59,976 nt of DNA from a virus, in the IMG/VR virus record IMGVR_UViG_3300032116_000208, positions 1 to 59,976 of that record; one strand, given 5' to 3'. Of this stretch, positions 16,251 through 24,377 are shown piece after piece; position 1 is the stretch's first letter; the number at the start of each line of letters is the position of its first letter. The notes beneath the pieces were generated by a model, which had not been told where the DNA came from, did no database searches, and worked only from the letters and a program-made list of their open reading frames with translations. A program made the position numbers and the translations under genes.

Positions 16251-17818
16251 TGGTCTATCCGCTCTTTCATCATGTCGAGTAACACACCCTGCATAGACTG
16301 TTTGTCTTGCAGTCTCTTATACACACGCCGCTCAACATCCGTACCTGCAATGTGAACGATCACTGTGGTTCTTGTCTGGCCCGGTCGCCTTACGCGAGCA
16401 CAAGCCTGTTCGTAAGTCTCATTCGAGTGAACCGGGGCGTACCACACGATGGTGGTTGCTGCCGTCAGTGTCAGCCCATGGCTCATGGTCGATGCGTTAG
16501 CCACCAACACACGAGGGTCAAGGCCTCGTTGAAACTCACTAAAAATTCTGTCGCGCTCGGACTTGCTAGTCCCGCCATGCACCGTTTCTACCGCCCAGTC
16601 CTTACGCAGTTCTGACGCCACGCTTTCCAAGGCTCCGGTCAGTGGCACGAATACGATGACTTTGCCCTCAGACTCCTCAATGATTTCCTTGAGAACGTCC
16701 ATGCGAGGCTTGGATGGGATGACAACCTCTTCGCCACCTGTCCCGTACGCGACACCACATGCGATCTGGATTAACTTGTTGGCCTTGACAGCCTCGTTAA
16801 CCGCAAGAATCTGCCCACCGGAGTACTCGGTAGCCAGCTTGTTCATCATGTCCTTGTACGCCTTATCCTGCTCCTTGGTGAGGGCCACATCACGGGTGAT
16901 GAACGTCTGCTCGGGTAAGTCCACGCAGTCATCCAGCGAGAACCGGATAGCTGGCTGCATCATCTGATACACGGCGTCGTTGGCGTCCTGCCTAGGTGCC
17001 CACTTGAATGGTGTGATCTGCCGCATCACGCGGTCACGGAACGCACTGAAGTACTTGGGTACGCTGGAGTTATCAGGTGTCACCAGCTTGCATTGCGCCC
17101 ATGCGTCGGTAGGAGCGTTGGGAGTCGGAGACCCCGTCATGCCCCACACACGGCGTGTGGACTGCTTGTTGCAGATGGTGTTCAGAATCTTCCAGCGGTC
17201 AGTACCAGAGTTACGTGCCAACGCAAGTTCGTCTACAACGATCAGGTCAATGTCATCTCGCTTGGCCAGCTCGTCTTTGATGGTAGCCAGCCCGTCGATG
17301 TTGATGACGTAGACATGCACGTCTTGCTTGAGCAGCTTGTTGCGTCTGTCCCGTGAGCCATGCAGCACCACGCAGTCTAGGTGCGGGAACGTCTGGAACA
17401 CTGAGTCAGCCCACGTACGCTCCATGGTAGACAGTGGACATACAACGAGCATCTTCTTGACTGTCTTGGTACGACGCAGATAGTCGTACGCCCACAGTGC
17501 GCTGTTGGTCTTGCCAGTGCCCATGCCGTTGAGGCAGAACGCACGGCTGTTCATGGACAGAAATGAAGCCGTCTCCAGTTGAGCGGAGAACGGACTGTGC
17601 CTACCACTGACCTTGGGCCAGTCATAGTGCATGGGCATGGGGTCAGGAACCTCGAAGCCCAAGTTACGCAGCACCCGAGTTTCATCGGGTCTGTGTGGCA
17701 CTGCTACCAGTGTCGCGCCTTTGTGTTCGACCAACACTGAGGTTGGTATGACAGTCGTTACTCTTGTCGGGTTGCGAAGCTTGAGTACGACTGCTTTTTT
17801 GTCTTTGTGAATCAGCAT
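16247..17818 (-). CDS. SF2/SNF2-type DEAD-like helicase
   Basis: The 523-aa product starts at MLIHKDKKAV; the longer frame to 18031 would read through the upstream gene and is rejected. It shows Walker A GMGTGKT, motif II LIVVDELALA, motif III GMTGSPTPNAP, a second RecA-like domain with KVIVFVPLTGAL, and motif VI ARVRRPGQTRT, which is SNF2-like. Phage helicases of this class remodel forks or assist recombination. The start overlaps the upstream HTH gene by 7 bp, so translation is probably coupled. Confidence 0.85.
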   Translation of the reverse strand: MLIHKDKKAVVLKLRNPTRVTTVIPTSVLVEHKGATLVAVPHRPDETRVLRNLGFEVPDPMPMHYDWPKVSGRHSPFSAQLETASFLSMNSRAFCLNGMGTGKTNSALWAYDYLRRTKTVKKMLVVCPLSTMERTWADSVFQTFPHLDCVVLHGSRDRRNKLLKQDVHVYVINIDGLATIKDELAKRDDIDLIVVDELALARNSGTDRWKILNTICNKQSTRRVWGMTGSPTPNAPTDAWAQCKLVTPDNSSVPKYFSAFRDRVMRQITPFKWAPRQDANDAVYQMMQPAIRFSLDDCVDLPEQTFITRDVALTKEQDKAYKDMMNKLATEYSGGQILAVNEAVKANKLIQIACGVAYGTGGEEVVIPSKPRMDVLKEIIEESEGKVIVFVPLTGALESVASELRKDWAVETVHGGTSKSERDRIFSEFQRGLDPRVLVANASTMSHGLTLTAATTIVWYAPVHSNETYEQACARVRRPGQTRTTVIVHIAGTDVERRVYKRLQDKQSMQGVLLDMMKERIDQ

Positions 17819-18087
17819 TGGTTGAGTGAGTCGTTCAGGAGAATCGCTTCGTCTGTAACGTGATCCCCCCATGTTTGAAGCCAGTATTTCTCCTGCAATT
17901 CCAACTCGCGTTGGGTGTGATGGCACACACGCTCGTACTTTAGAGCTAGCTGCCGTGCTCGCGCCGTTGTCACCCCGAGAACTTTTCCTGCTTTCTCGTA
18001 AGTAAGGCCCTGCGTGTGCTTTAGATTCCATGCAAGGCAGTACCGCATGGCTGAGTAGTCCTCACTTGTCTGGGTTGTATGAGCCAC
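17812..18087 (-). CDS. Small HTH protein, sigma-region-4-like
   Basis: The 91-aa product carries LTYEKAGKVLGVTTARARQL (about residues 30-50), a helix-turn-helix of the sigma-70 region 4 / response-regulator type, followed by a Glu/Gln-rich helix. A GTG at 18087 sits behind GGAGGAAAGGCA and is preferred over the ATG at 18105, which lacks a ribosome-binding site. It overlaps the upstream gene by 26 bp and the helicase by 7 bp. It could control late transcription by contacting host polymerase or DNA; this is inference. Confidence 0.6.
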   Translation of the reverse strand: MAHTTQTSEDYSAMRYCLAWNLKHTQGLTYEKAGKVLGVTTARARQLALKYERVCHHTQRELELQEKYWLQTWGDHVTDEAILLNDSLNQC

Positions 18088-18328
18088 TGCCTTTCCTCCA
18101 TCCACGGTTGGTTGTTCGGTCTTGCACAGCTACGTTGCCCTTGTGGTTGCCGCCGCCGTTCTCCAGTGACTTCTTGTGCGCAACGTCTTTACCATCGCCT
18201 ACCTTGGCCTTGCCATCTTTGATAGCTTCGCGCCGTGCAGCGTTGTTCTTCACACGCTTGGCCACTTCTTCAGGGCGAGCGTTGTATTCCTTCTGGTACT
18301 TAAGTTTTTGGGGTGTCGACTTGGTCAT
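18062..18328 (-). CDS. Small basic HNH-fold-like protein, degenerate motif
   Basis: The 88-aa product matches the layout of very small phage HNH-type proteins: basic N-terminal region (KEYNARPEEVAKRVKNNAARR), GDGKDVAHKKSLENGGGN, and an NRGWRKG tail. In family members I recall, the first motif reads D-V-D-H; here the second Asp is Ala (VAH), while His and the GG-x-N turn remain. It may be a nicking enzyme or a DNA-binding remnant. Its ATG overlaps the upstream stop as ATGA. Confidence 0.55.
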   Translation of the reverse strand: MTKSTPQKLKYQKEYNARPEEVAKRVKNNAARREAIKDGKAKVGDGKDVAHKKSLENGGGNHKGNVAVQDRTTNRGWRKGSGSYNPDK

Positions 18329-19248
18329 GCTAGTACTCCTTCTACGATGTAAGCCTTACGTTGTTTGAGTTCGCCAGTCCCACGAATGAACGGGCTCCAC
18401 CAGTACACTCCGCTGCTTCGCCGCTTGAAATGTCCGCGCACAAGGTGAGCTTCTACGTCAGCGCGTTGGCTAGTAGTTCCTTTGCAGACAGTTTCTACTG
18501 CGGATAGGGAGACTACAGTGTACTCAGTGCTAGCCAGTATCTTCTTACGCCGACCAAGCATGGTACCTACACCTTGCCTTGGGCCAACTTTTGTTCTGGC
18601 AATACCTGACTTGCAGTTAATGACTGACTCCCAAATAAACATCAACGGGCTAACTTCTTCAAGAACCTCTTGCTTAAGTTTAGGAGTCATGCGTAGCAAA
18701 CCTTGCACAAACTGATTGGTATTCGACGTCGCGGTATTTGCCTGACTAAGAATGTGGCTGCTGATTGCATACGCCATGGGGCTCGGGGAAAAAGCACATT
18801 GCGTGGTTGCAGTTTGTTGGTCTGTGAATATATTAGCCATAAATGCGCCGCCACCTAAAGTGCCGTTATCAAACTCCCAAAATGGCCAAAACTCAAACGC
18901 AGGCTGACCGCTAATAGCAGTACGTCTAATTCGCGCTGCGACTCTGCGAATACTCAGCTTGTTCTCACCTTCAACAGCGTTTCGTAAAGTAGCGATCTCT
19001 GGGGTAATAGGCATTTCTACGACCAACGAGTCGTATGGCATGTGCAGCTCTTGCGCCTCGACTAACTCCCCAGCTTTCTTTTTGGATAGCTTTTGTATTT
19101 CCAGTGCCGTTTTGGGGGACATGACGAATATGGCGTCTACTTTAAATTCACTCGCCGGTATACGCAACGTTTCTATCTTTTCAGTGCTCATGGCAACAGC
19201 AGCCAAAGGCGAAAAGCCCTTGTCATCAGTTGTGAACGCTCTAGTCAT
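18325..19248 (-). CDS. Conserved hypothetical protein, 307 aa
   Basis: No function was recognised. The first half contains a hydrophobic strand VDAIFVMSPKTALEI and a helical Arg-rich part (SIRRVAARIRRTA); the C-terminal end VRGHFKRRSSGVYWWSPFIRG resembles a motif in other phage hypothetical proteins, where an H-x-K/R tail followed by YWW-x-P-x-x-RG recurs. It lies between the HNH-like and VRR-NUC genes with ATGA-type overlaps on both sides, placing it in the DNA-processing block. Confidence 0.6.
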   Translation of the reverse strand: MTRAFTTDDKGFSPLAAVAMSTEKIETLRIPASEFKVDAIFVMSPKTALEIQKLSKKKAGELVEAQELHMPYDSLVVEMPITPEIATLRNAVEGENKLSIRRVAARIRRTAISGQPAFEFWPFWEFDNGTLGGGAFMANIFTDQQTATTQCAFSPSPMAYAISSHILSQANTATSNTNQFVQGLLRMTPKLKQEVLEEVSPLMFIWESVINCKSGIARTKVGPRQGVGTMLGRRKKILASTEYTVVSLSAVETVCKGTTSQRADVEAHLVRGHFKRRSSGVYWWSPFIRGTGELKQRKAYIVEGVLA

Positions 19249-19565
19249 TTTTTAGGCTCCAATTTTGAATAAACGTCGATCACGTCGAACAACATCGGCA
19301 TGTCATCAGGATTGTCCACTACCCAAGCAAATCCGTCAGCATTTCTGATAGCGTCAATTACTCTTTCTTGGTTTGACGTAATGTTCTTTTTCTTGCCGGG
19401 GGCCTTGGTCTCAAGGGCTATGAACAGCCCACGGTAGCAGCAGATGATGTCGGGGATGCCGACCTGTCCCATGCCGTTGGATACAGGCATGAAGTACCAT
19501 GCGCCACGCTCTTTGAGAAACTTCTTGCAAGCGTCTTTGACCTTGCCTTCTGGTGTACTAGCCAT
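19245..19565 (-). CDS. VRR-NUC domain nuclease
   Basis: The 106-aa product is a single VRR-NUC domain of the PD-(D/E)XK superfamily. The metal-binding D39 lies in GIPDIICCYRG and the E52-x-K54 pair in FIALETKAPG, followed by the helix TSNQERVIDAIRN and the final strand GFAWVVDN. Phage proteins of this size can cut branched DNA such as Holliday junctions. It overlaps the upstream nuclease by 8 bp and the downstream gene by 4 bp. Confidence 0.85.
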   Translation of the reverse strand: MASTPEGKVKDACKKFLKERGAWYFMPVSNGMGQVGIPDIICCYRGLFIALETKAPGKKKNITSNQERVIDAIRNADGFAWVVDNPDDMPMLFDVIDVYSKLEPKK

Positions 19566-20214
19566 TCTTCCTCCCGTTGAATTCGCAGCTCAATACTGAG
19601 CACCACGCCTTACACAACCCTGACGTTTTGGCTGGCCATTTGTCACGCTCGTATGCAGATTCCAGCTTGGCCACACGGGGCACGAACCCCTGCCAGATGA
19701 TGGGCACTTCCTTGCGCTCCACAGGCTTCCAGTCGATCTTCTTTTCCTTGAGCCAGATGAAACCCGTAGTGACCTTCTGTACTTCAGGGTGATGGGCAAA
19801 CACGTAGTTGGCGTACAGGTCTAGCTGCTCGGTGGGTTTGCGCTTGCCAGTCTTGTAGTCCGCGACCACAGCGTTCTTGCCATGGATGACAACCAAGTCA
19901 GCGATGCCGCGAGTCCATGAGCCTTTCCATTCGGTGGGCTGGAAGTTACGGTCAAGGGCGTATTCCTCCTCACACAGCTTCTGGCCCGGTAGTGCGGCCA
20001 GCTTGAACGCCAGCTTCTGCCACTGAGTCATGCCTTCTGGCAGCATGACACCGTCCTTGATGAAGTCTTCAAAGGCAGTGTGTACCTTTGTGCCCCACTC
20101 TGTGTGTATCGTAGGCGGCTCAACCACGTCTCGTTTGACCTTGAGGTGGTAGAACTTACGCGGGCAGGTCTCGAACGTATCCAATTGCGAGTACGTCCAT
20201 GCTGGGTTTGTCAT
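19558..20214 (-). CDS. PD-(D/E)XK nuclease, Cas4/AddB-like
   Basis: The 218-aa product begins AWTYSQLDTFETCPRKFY, the usual opening of RecB/AddB/Cas4-type nucleases. GTKVH gives H45, and D106 (GIADLVV), D119 and K121 (VADYKTGK) form the active site; Q130-LDLYANYV is the Q-x-x-x-Y helix. C17 with C201, C205 and C210 could ligate an iron-sulphur cluster as in Cas4/AddB. A single-strand exonuclease role in replication or recombination is likely. Confidence 0.85.
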   Translation of the reverse strand: MTNPAWTYSQLDTFETCPRKFYHLKVKRDVVEPPTIHTEWGTKVHTAFEDFIKDGVMLPEGMTQWQKLAFKLAALPGQKLCEEEYALDRNFQPTEWKGSWTRGIADLVVIHGKNAVVADYKTGKRKPTEQLDLYANYVFAHHPEVQKVTTGFIWLKEKKIDWKPVERKEVPIIWQGFVPRVAKLESAYERDKWPAKTSGLCKAWCSVLSCEFNGRKNG

Positions 20215-20233
20215 GTCATTCCAATGCGGTGAC

Positions 20234-20262
20234 GCCCCAATACGTCATTTGACGGTTGGGGC
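20234..20262. other. Composite hairpin between polymerase and nuclease genes
   Basis: GCCCCAA (20234-20240) pairs with TTGGGGC (20256-20262), and inside it CGTCA pairs with TGACG around a 2-base turn. The 97-bp gap between the nuclease start (20214) and the polymerase stop (20312) holds nothing else obvious. A short T-rich stretch follows only on the plus strand, so on the minus-strand operon it is more likely an attenuator, RNA-processing site or protein-binding palindrome than a simple terminator. Confidence 0.55.
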
Positions 20263-20311
20263 TTTGTGTTCTGAAGCTCTATGGTAGCAGCATGGTGAGT
20301 GGTGTCAACGA

Positions 20312-22267
20312 TTATTTCACTTCGCCGTAGGTGTCACCTAAGTCACCCTCAGACCATGTGATTAGCTCTGGCCACCACGACACACCGCTACGCATAATGC
20401 CCTGCAATTCGTCAAGAACGTCTTGCGCCACAGTCTCTGGAACGATGTAAACCAACTCGTCATGCACCGCCAGTGACGGACGGAACTTCGTGCGCTGGAA
20501 CATACGCTGGGCATGCTCGGCGATCACGTCACGGGCAAGGGCTTGCACCAGATTCTCAACGCCTTTTCCGGCATAGATACGGGCTCGTGCGCGGCCACTG
20601 CCGTACCACCATTCGGTCTTGCCGTTGTCGGACTCTTTGGTCAGGCCGGGGTAGTAAATCTTGCGCCCGGACGGTAGGCGCACAGCATGTTTTTCTGTAA
20701 CGCACAGACCCCACGGGTCAATGGCTACCTCTGTACCTTGCTGGATGTTAGGCAGGCTGTTCTGGAACGCCTTCCAGCCCTTAACGATGTCATGGTATGT
20801 GTCACGCCATGCAGTCACCACCTCAAGCGACTCAGCCTCTGACAACTCCAGACCGCCCATCAGCTTGGCCACCTTGCGGAACGTAGGCGCACCAGCACCG
20901 AAGCCCAGACCCAACTGAGCGATCTTGGCCAGCTGTCGCTGGTCTTTGGACACGTCGCTCTCGTCGATGCCGTAGCGTGCAGCAGCAAACGATTTGTACA
21001 GGTCAGCCTCAACGTCGGACGCATACAAGTCCATGGACTGCTTGACCTTCCACAGGAAGTGGTTGACCCGCAACTCGATGCCGGACAAGTCAGCTACGAC
21101 AACCTTGTGCCCCTTGGGTGCTCGCAGTGAGTTACGCAGCGCATCAGAGGGCTTGGGCACCTTGGGGTTGATACGTGGCAGGTTCTGCATGTTGTACTGC
21201 TCACCAGACCAGCGGCCAGTGGTGTCAGCGCCAGCGTACTTGAGTGGCACGGGAATACGCCCGTCGCATGCGTCAGCGGCCTTGATGAACGCTTGCAGCC
21301 TTGTCTCCAGCAGGGTTGACTTAACCTCTAGGCGCACACGGGCAGCAGCAGCGATGATCGGGTCTTCGTGGTCTTGCAGTGCGATGAACGCATCGTCAGT
21401 CTTGGCCAGTGCCGGTGTCATCTTGGCCGGGTTGGTGGGCGACTGCTTCATGGGTACATCCACGCCACGGGACTTAAGCAGGTCACCAAACTTGGCAGCG
21501 CTTGCCATGGTCATGCGTACATACTCTTCGGGGTCGGTGGGGTCGCCTTCCAGCTTACGGGCCACTGATTCAGCTTGCGTAAACAGCAAGTCGTACAAGT
21601 CGTTGAGTGACTTGGCCTTCTCAGCCTTCACATCTTCCAGCGCCTTGTTCACCAGCTTGTAGTCGAGCTGGAACTTAGGCTCCACAAGCATGCGTGTAGT
21701 CATGTCGATGTGCAGCAACTCTGCCTTGGGAAATCCCTTGGCCAGCTTCTTGAACAACTCAGCGCACAGGTCAGTGTCCACCTTGTTGTACTCTTCCATG
21801 TCAGCCAGCTCATCAGGGGTGAAGTCGCACAGGTGCTTGCCCTTGGTGTTAGTGGCTTCTAGGTCTAGCTTCGCACCGACCTTCAACTCAGCGGCCAGCT
21901 TCTTGAGCGACACGCCGATGAGGAACTTGCCACCAACGGACGTGCCTGTCTTGGAATACTTGGACCGCGCCATGGCAGCAGTGCAGCCGTACATCTTGGG
22001 CTTGATGTTGAATCTCCATGCAAGGATCATGGAGTCGAAGCCGGACATGTTGTGGCCAACGACGATCTTGTCGTCCCAATCCATGTCTTGCAGGTGCTCA
22101 CGGATTACCTCCTCACCAAACAGTACGTATGTAGGCTCGTCGCCAACACGTATAGCCACAGAGATGATCTCGGTCTCAGGGTGTGTGATGTACTCGGTCG
22201 GAGACATACGACTCAGCGTGTGGGTCGTGCTCCAGTAGGATTCAAAGTCAATGTAGACGGGTGTCAT
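20312..22267 (-). CDS. Family A DNA polymerase with 3'-5' exonuclease
   Basis: The 651-aa product has a DEDD proofreading domain: motif I YIDFES near the N-terminus, motif II GHNMSGFDSM, motif III EEYNKVDTDL. The polymerase domain shows motif A VVADLSGIELRV (about residue 390), motif B-type RQLAKIAQLGLGFGAG and motif C LAVHDELVYIV (about residue 600). All catalytic carboxylates are present. The ATG shares a base with the upstream MazG-like stop (TGATG), indicating coupled translation. This is the replicative polymerase. Confidence 0.95.
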   Translation of the reverse strand: MTPVYIDFESYWSTTHTLSRMSPTEYITHPETEIISVAIRVGDEPTYVLFGEEVIREHLQDMDWDDKIVVGHNMSGFDSMILAWRFNIKPKMYGCTAAMARSKYSKTGTSVGGKFLIGVSLKKLAAELKVGAKLDLEATNTKGKHLCDFTPDELADMEEYNKVDTDLCAELFKKLAKGFPKAELLHIDMTTRMLVEPKFQLDYKLVNKALEDVKAEKAKSLNDLYDLLFTQAESVARKLEGDPTDPEEYVRMTMASAAKFGDLLKSRGVDVPMKQSPTNPAKMTPALAKTDDAFIALQDHEDPIIAAAARVRLEVKSTLLETRLQAFIKAADACDGRIPVPLKYAGADTTGRWSGEQYNMQNLPRINPKVPKPSDALRNSLRAPKGHKVVVADLSGIELRVNHFLWKVKQSMDLYASDVEADLYKSFAAARYGIDESDVSKDQRQLAKIAQLGLGFGAGAPTFRKVAKLMGGLELSEAESLEVVTAWRDTYHDIVKGWKAFQNSLPNIQQGTEVAIDPWGLCVTEKHAVRLPSGRKIYYPGLTKESDNGKTEWWYGSGRARARIYAGKGVENLVQALARDVIAEHAQRMFQRTKFRPSLAVHDELVYIVPETVAQDVLDELQGIMRSGVSWWPELITWSEGDLGDTYGEVK

Positions 22268-22698
22268 CAGTACATGCCCTCAAGGTTAGGTGGTGCATAG
22301 TCCGGGCCTTTGGCAATCTTGCCGCTGTCGTTGAAGATGGGATAGCCGTTCTTGTCGAACTTGCTGTAGTTGCTGCGGTTCACGGCAGTCACAGCCTCGG
22401 CTGTCTTCATGCCAGCACAATGGCCTACGCCCACAGATGTAACGATCTGGTCAGCCAGCGAGTCAAGGAACTCTTTGCGGTCAGTGATGTACGCACTAGC
22501 ACTGCCGTTCTTTAGATTGTCAGCCAGCCAGCTCAAAGCTGTACGCGCCCGTACCAAAGCGTCAGCGTGTGTTGTGTTGATGACCGACAGCATCTCTACG
22601 ATCTCCTCTAAGTGACAGCCAAGCTGCACGTTGAAGTTCTCTTCGTTGGGGTTAGGTCTGGCACGTTTGTGCCACAGTTCAATTTGATCTACGCTCAT
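22267..22698 (-). CDS. MazG/PRA-PH-like nucleotide pyrophosphohydrolase
   Basis: The 143-aa product has an all-alpha NTP pyrophosphohydrolase pattern: CHLEEIVEML supplies E31, E32 and E35, and EFLDSLADQIVT supplies D79 and D83. The C-terminal extension with NRSNYSKFDKNGYPIFN and KIAKGPDY matches phage members of the phosphoribosyl-ATP pyrophosphohydrolase-like group. It probably trims the nucleotide pool for the polymerase encoded next. No PurZ-like gene is present, so there is no case for 2-aminoadenine DNA. Confidence 0.75.
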   Translation of the reverse strand: MSVDQIELWHKRARPNPNEENFNVQLGCHLEEIVEMLSVINTTHADALVRARTALSWLADNLKNGSASAYITDRKEFLDSLADQIVTSVGVGHCAGMKTAEAVTAVNRSNYSKFDKNGYPIFNDSGKIAKGPDYAPPNLEGMY

Positions 22699-22970
22699 TA
22701 CTGCTCCAATGCGTTTATTGCCATGATCCGGGCGATGACGTCCGGGATTTTCTCGTCGTCCTTGACGATGTAGAGGTGGTGCTGCCAGTCAGGGCCGCGC
22801 TGCTGCGGCTTGTATTGTGATGCCTTAACGATGTAGCCGTTGGTGGCTTTGATGATGGAAAAACTCAGCATAGTATCTTCCTCGGATACTCTGTTTGCTT
22901 TAACCACGTCCGTCGCGAGCGCTACGTCATTTGACATGAGCCAGTTACGCAGCCATTGTTTGATACTCAT
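22698..22970 (-). CDS. Hypothetical protein, 90 aa
   Basis: No known family. The product has a Trp-rich N-terminus (KQWLRNWLM), two short strands around NGYIVKASQY and HHLYIVKDDE, and a helix ending NALEQ. The NGY(I/V)V unit and the -LEQ end resemble the neighbouring 108-aa protein, suggesting a related pair. The codons for the final LEQ stop form the GGAG ribosome-binding site of the next gene, and the stop and start share a base as TAATG. Confidence 0.5.
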   Translation of the reverse strand: MSIKQWLRNWLMSNDVALATDVVKANRVSEEDTMLSFSIIKATNGYIVKASQYKPQQRGPDWQHHLYIVKDDEKIPDVIARIMAINALEQ

Positions 22971-23296
22971 TACTGCTCCAGTTGGAATGCGACCATCGCT
23001 GCTGCAATGATCTCGTTGACTTCGGTGATTGTCTGCGCGATGTGCGTCGTGTACTCGTAGCCTTCCTTGGTGCCGATGTTGACTACGTAGCCGTTGGACA
23101 CCTGCTGCACTTCAATGTTGCCGCTGAAGATTTTCTTGCTACGTGTTTGCCTAATTTGGGATTGATAGCCCTGTATGGCACCCTGTAACCCAGAACTGGT
23201 CAAGGTACTGGCATTCACTGCGTTAATGTTGATAGCGCCCTGCGCTGCGTTATGCAACGGGCTACCAGTGATGGTGTGCATTAAGTTTCTGAACAT
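22970..23296 (-). CDS. Hypothetical protein, 108 aa, related in part to its neighbour
   Basis: The start at 23296 lies behind GGAGACACGCAC and is preferred over Met-6. The N-terminal half is Ala/Ser/Asn/Gln-rich, the C-terminal half has VSNGYVVNIG, YTTHIAQTITEVNE and a final helix ending FQLEQ. The second half resembles the 90-aa protein encoded next. Function is unknown. Confidence 0.5.
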   Translation of the reverse strand: MFRNLMHTITGSPLHNAAQGAININAVNASTLTSSGLQGAIQGYQSQIRQTRSKKIFSGNIEVQQVSNGYVVNIGTKEGYEYTTHIAQTITEVNEIIAAAMVAFQLEQ

Positions 23297-23589
23297 GTGC
23301 GTGTCTCCAGTTCGATTAGTAGTTCGATGTAGTGCTTGGCTTTCTCCAAGTCTTTGATGCCATGCTTGGCTCTCCAGCGCGATACGTACTTGATGACGTT
23401 GCCCTCCATGTAGCCAATGTTGTTGGCATGGATGTACTCCACAGGTTGAATGGCTAAGTCCTTGTAGTGGTTGCCAGCTACTTGCACGTCTAGGGCGCTC
23501 GTGCCGTTCAAGCCTGCGCGTAACATATCCTGCATAACTTCCTCCTCTTGGTTGGTCCAGTCAATTCCTAGGTTGTCGTTCTGGTTCAT
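23281..23589 (-). CDS. DUF3310 (SaV-like) protein
   Basis: The 102-aa product contains the full short domain VQVAGNHYKDLAIQPVEYIH, then NNIGYMEGNVIKYVSRW and KDLEKAKHYIELLIE, typical of DUF3310. This domain is also found in T7 gp1.7, which acts as a nucleotide kinase, so a role in nucleotide metabolism is possible but unproven here. It overlaps its neighbours by 16 and 4 bp. Confidence 0.85.
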   Translation of the reverse strand: MNQNDNLGIDWTNQEEEVMQDMLRAGLNGTSALDVQVAGNHYKDLAIQPVEYIHANNIGYMEGNVIKYVSRWRAKHGIKDLEKAKHYIELLIELETRTCSET

Positions 23590-23792
23590 TCGTCTCTCCT
23601 AAAAGTTGGTAGGGGACACCAGTGTGTCCAGCCGTCTGAGTCTCGCCATGAGCCAAGCACTGCAACGCCCAAGCGTTTGTCGATCATCAGCATCTTCACG
23701 CTCTTTGGTGGTGGATACTCTTTGGCATCCAGCCACTTGTTGTTCACGTCCACCACAGCGAACTGGTCGTGGGTGAGCTTGATGTTGGTCAT
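23586..23792 (-). CDS. DUF551-like small protein
   Basis: The 68-aa product follows the DUF551 plan: W-LDAKEYPPP near residue 20, strands VKMLMIDKRL and VAVLGSW, then DGWTHWCPLP at the end. Function of the family is unknown; members are common among small phage early genes. It overlaps both neighbours by 4 bp. Confidence 0.6.
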   Translation of the reverse strand: MTNIKLTHDQFAVVDVNNKWLDAKEYPPPKSVKMLMIDKRLGVAVLGSWRDSDGWTHWCPLPTFRRDE

Positions 23793-23974
23793 TTGATCTC
23801 CTCTATGCGTACTCTGACGCGGATTGGTACTGCTGTTATGTCACTGGTCTTCTCGACCCTCATGGCAACAACGGAAGCGTCTGCTCTTGTAGTGTAGAGA
23901 ATCGGAAGTCCACTAAGGCTGCGAAAGTTTCGGCCCCTGAGTTTGATCGCCCAAGCCTTGGTGTCTTTCTTCAT
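23789..23974 (-). CDS. Hypothetical protein, 61 aa
   Basis: The start at ATG 23974 overlaps the upstream stop as ATGA and is preferred over a GTG 15 bp upstream. The product is basic and strand-rich (KAWAIKLRGRNF, ITAVPIRVRVRI). No family was recognised. Confidence 0.5.
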   Translation of the reverse strand: MKKDTKAWAIKLRGRNFRSLSGLPILYTTRADASVVAMRVEKTSDITAVPIRVRVRIEEIK

Positions 23975-24150
23975 GACAACGACTTCCACTTGCTTTTGGG
24001 TTCATTGGCCCGCTCCATGTAGAAGTGAACCAAGAAGTTGAAGACCTGCGTGTAGGTCATGGTGATGCCCGTGTCGGCAGCTAAGCGGTCACGAATCTTG
24101 TCAATGTCTGTGCTCACCGGGATGGTGATGCGTTTGATCTTGTCGGTCAT
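23971..24150 (-). CDS. Ribbon-helix-helix-like protein, 59 aa
   Basis: The ATG at 24150 has AAGGAGCAACAC ahead of it. The product starts MTDKIKRITIPVSTDIDKIR, a strand of alternating residues followed by two helices (IRDRLAADTG and TQVFNFLVHFYMER), the plan of MetJ/Arc DNA-binding proteins. It is a candidate early repressor or antitoxin-like regulator. No operator site could be linked to it. Confidence 0.55.
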   Translation of the reverse strand: MTDKIKRITIPVSTDIDKIRDRLAADTGITMTYTQVFNFLVHFYMERANEPKSKWKSLS

Positions 24151-24377
24151 GTGTTGCTCCTTGCTCGGATGGCATCTGCACAGTCCAAAGTAACACACTC
24201 ATAAAAAGATTCGCTGTCTAGCGACATTCGCTCAGGAGCGGGTAAGTCATCACACACCTTTGCACACGCCTCACGCTCGTCAGCACGGACAAGGGCTTCA
24301 AAGCGTTCAAGTCCTCGCGCATATACCGGCCCACCTACCAAACCAGCCTCCCGCGCCATTTCAATTACGGTCTTCAT
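24147..24377 (-). CDS. Small phage protein with RADEREACAKV motif (copy 1)
   Basis: The 76-aa product MKTVIEMAREAGL... contains LERFEALVRADEREACAKVC, then an acidic middle and a DCADAIRAR tail. The motif recurs in many Burkholderiales phage and prophage hypothetical proteins. A second copy is encoded at 24868-25191. It starts on the shared overlap GGAGAACACATGA. Function is unknown. Confidence 0.6.
   Translation of the reverse strand: MKTVIEMAREAGLVGGPVYARGLERFEALVRADEREACAKVCDDLPAPERMSLDSESFYECVTLDCADAIRARSNT

Noticed and set aside
16247-18031. Longer SF2 helicase start at 18031
   Set aside because: The extra 71 residues are a read-through of the HTH gene in another frame; ATG 17818 gives a natural N-terminus.
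22267-22698. 2-aminoadenine (Z) genome
   Set aside because: Only a MazG-like gene and a family A polymerase are present; no PurZ or DatZ-like gene.
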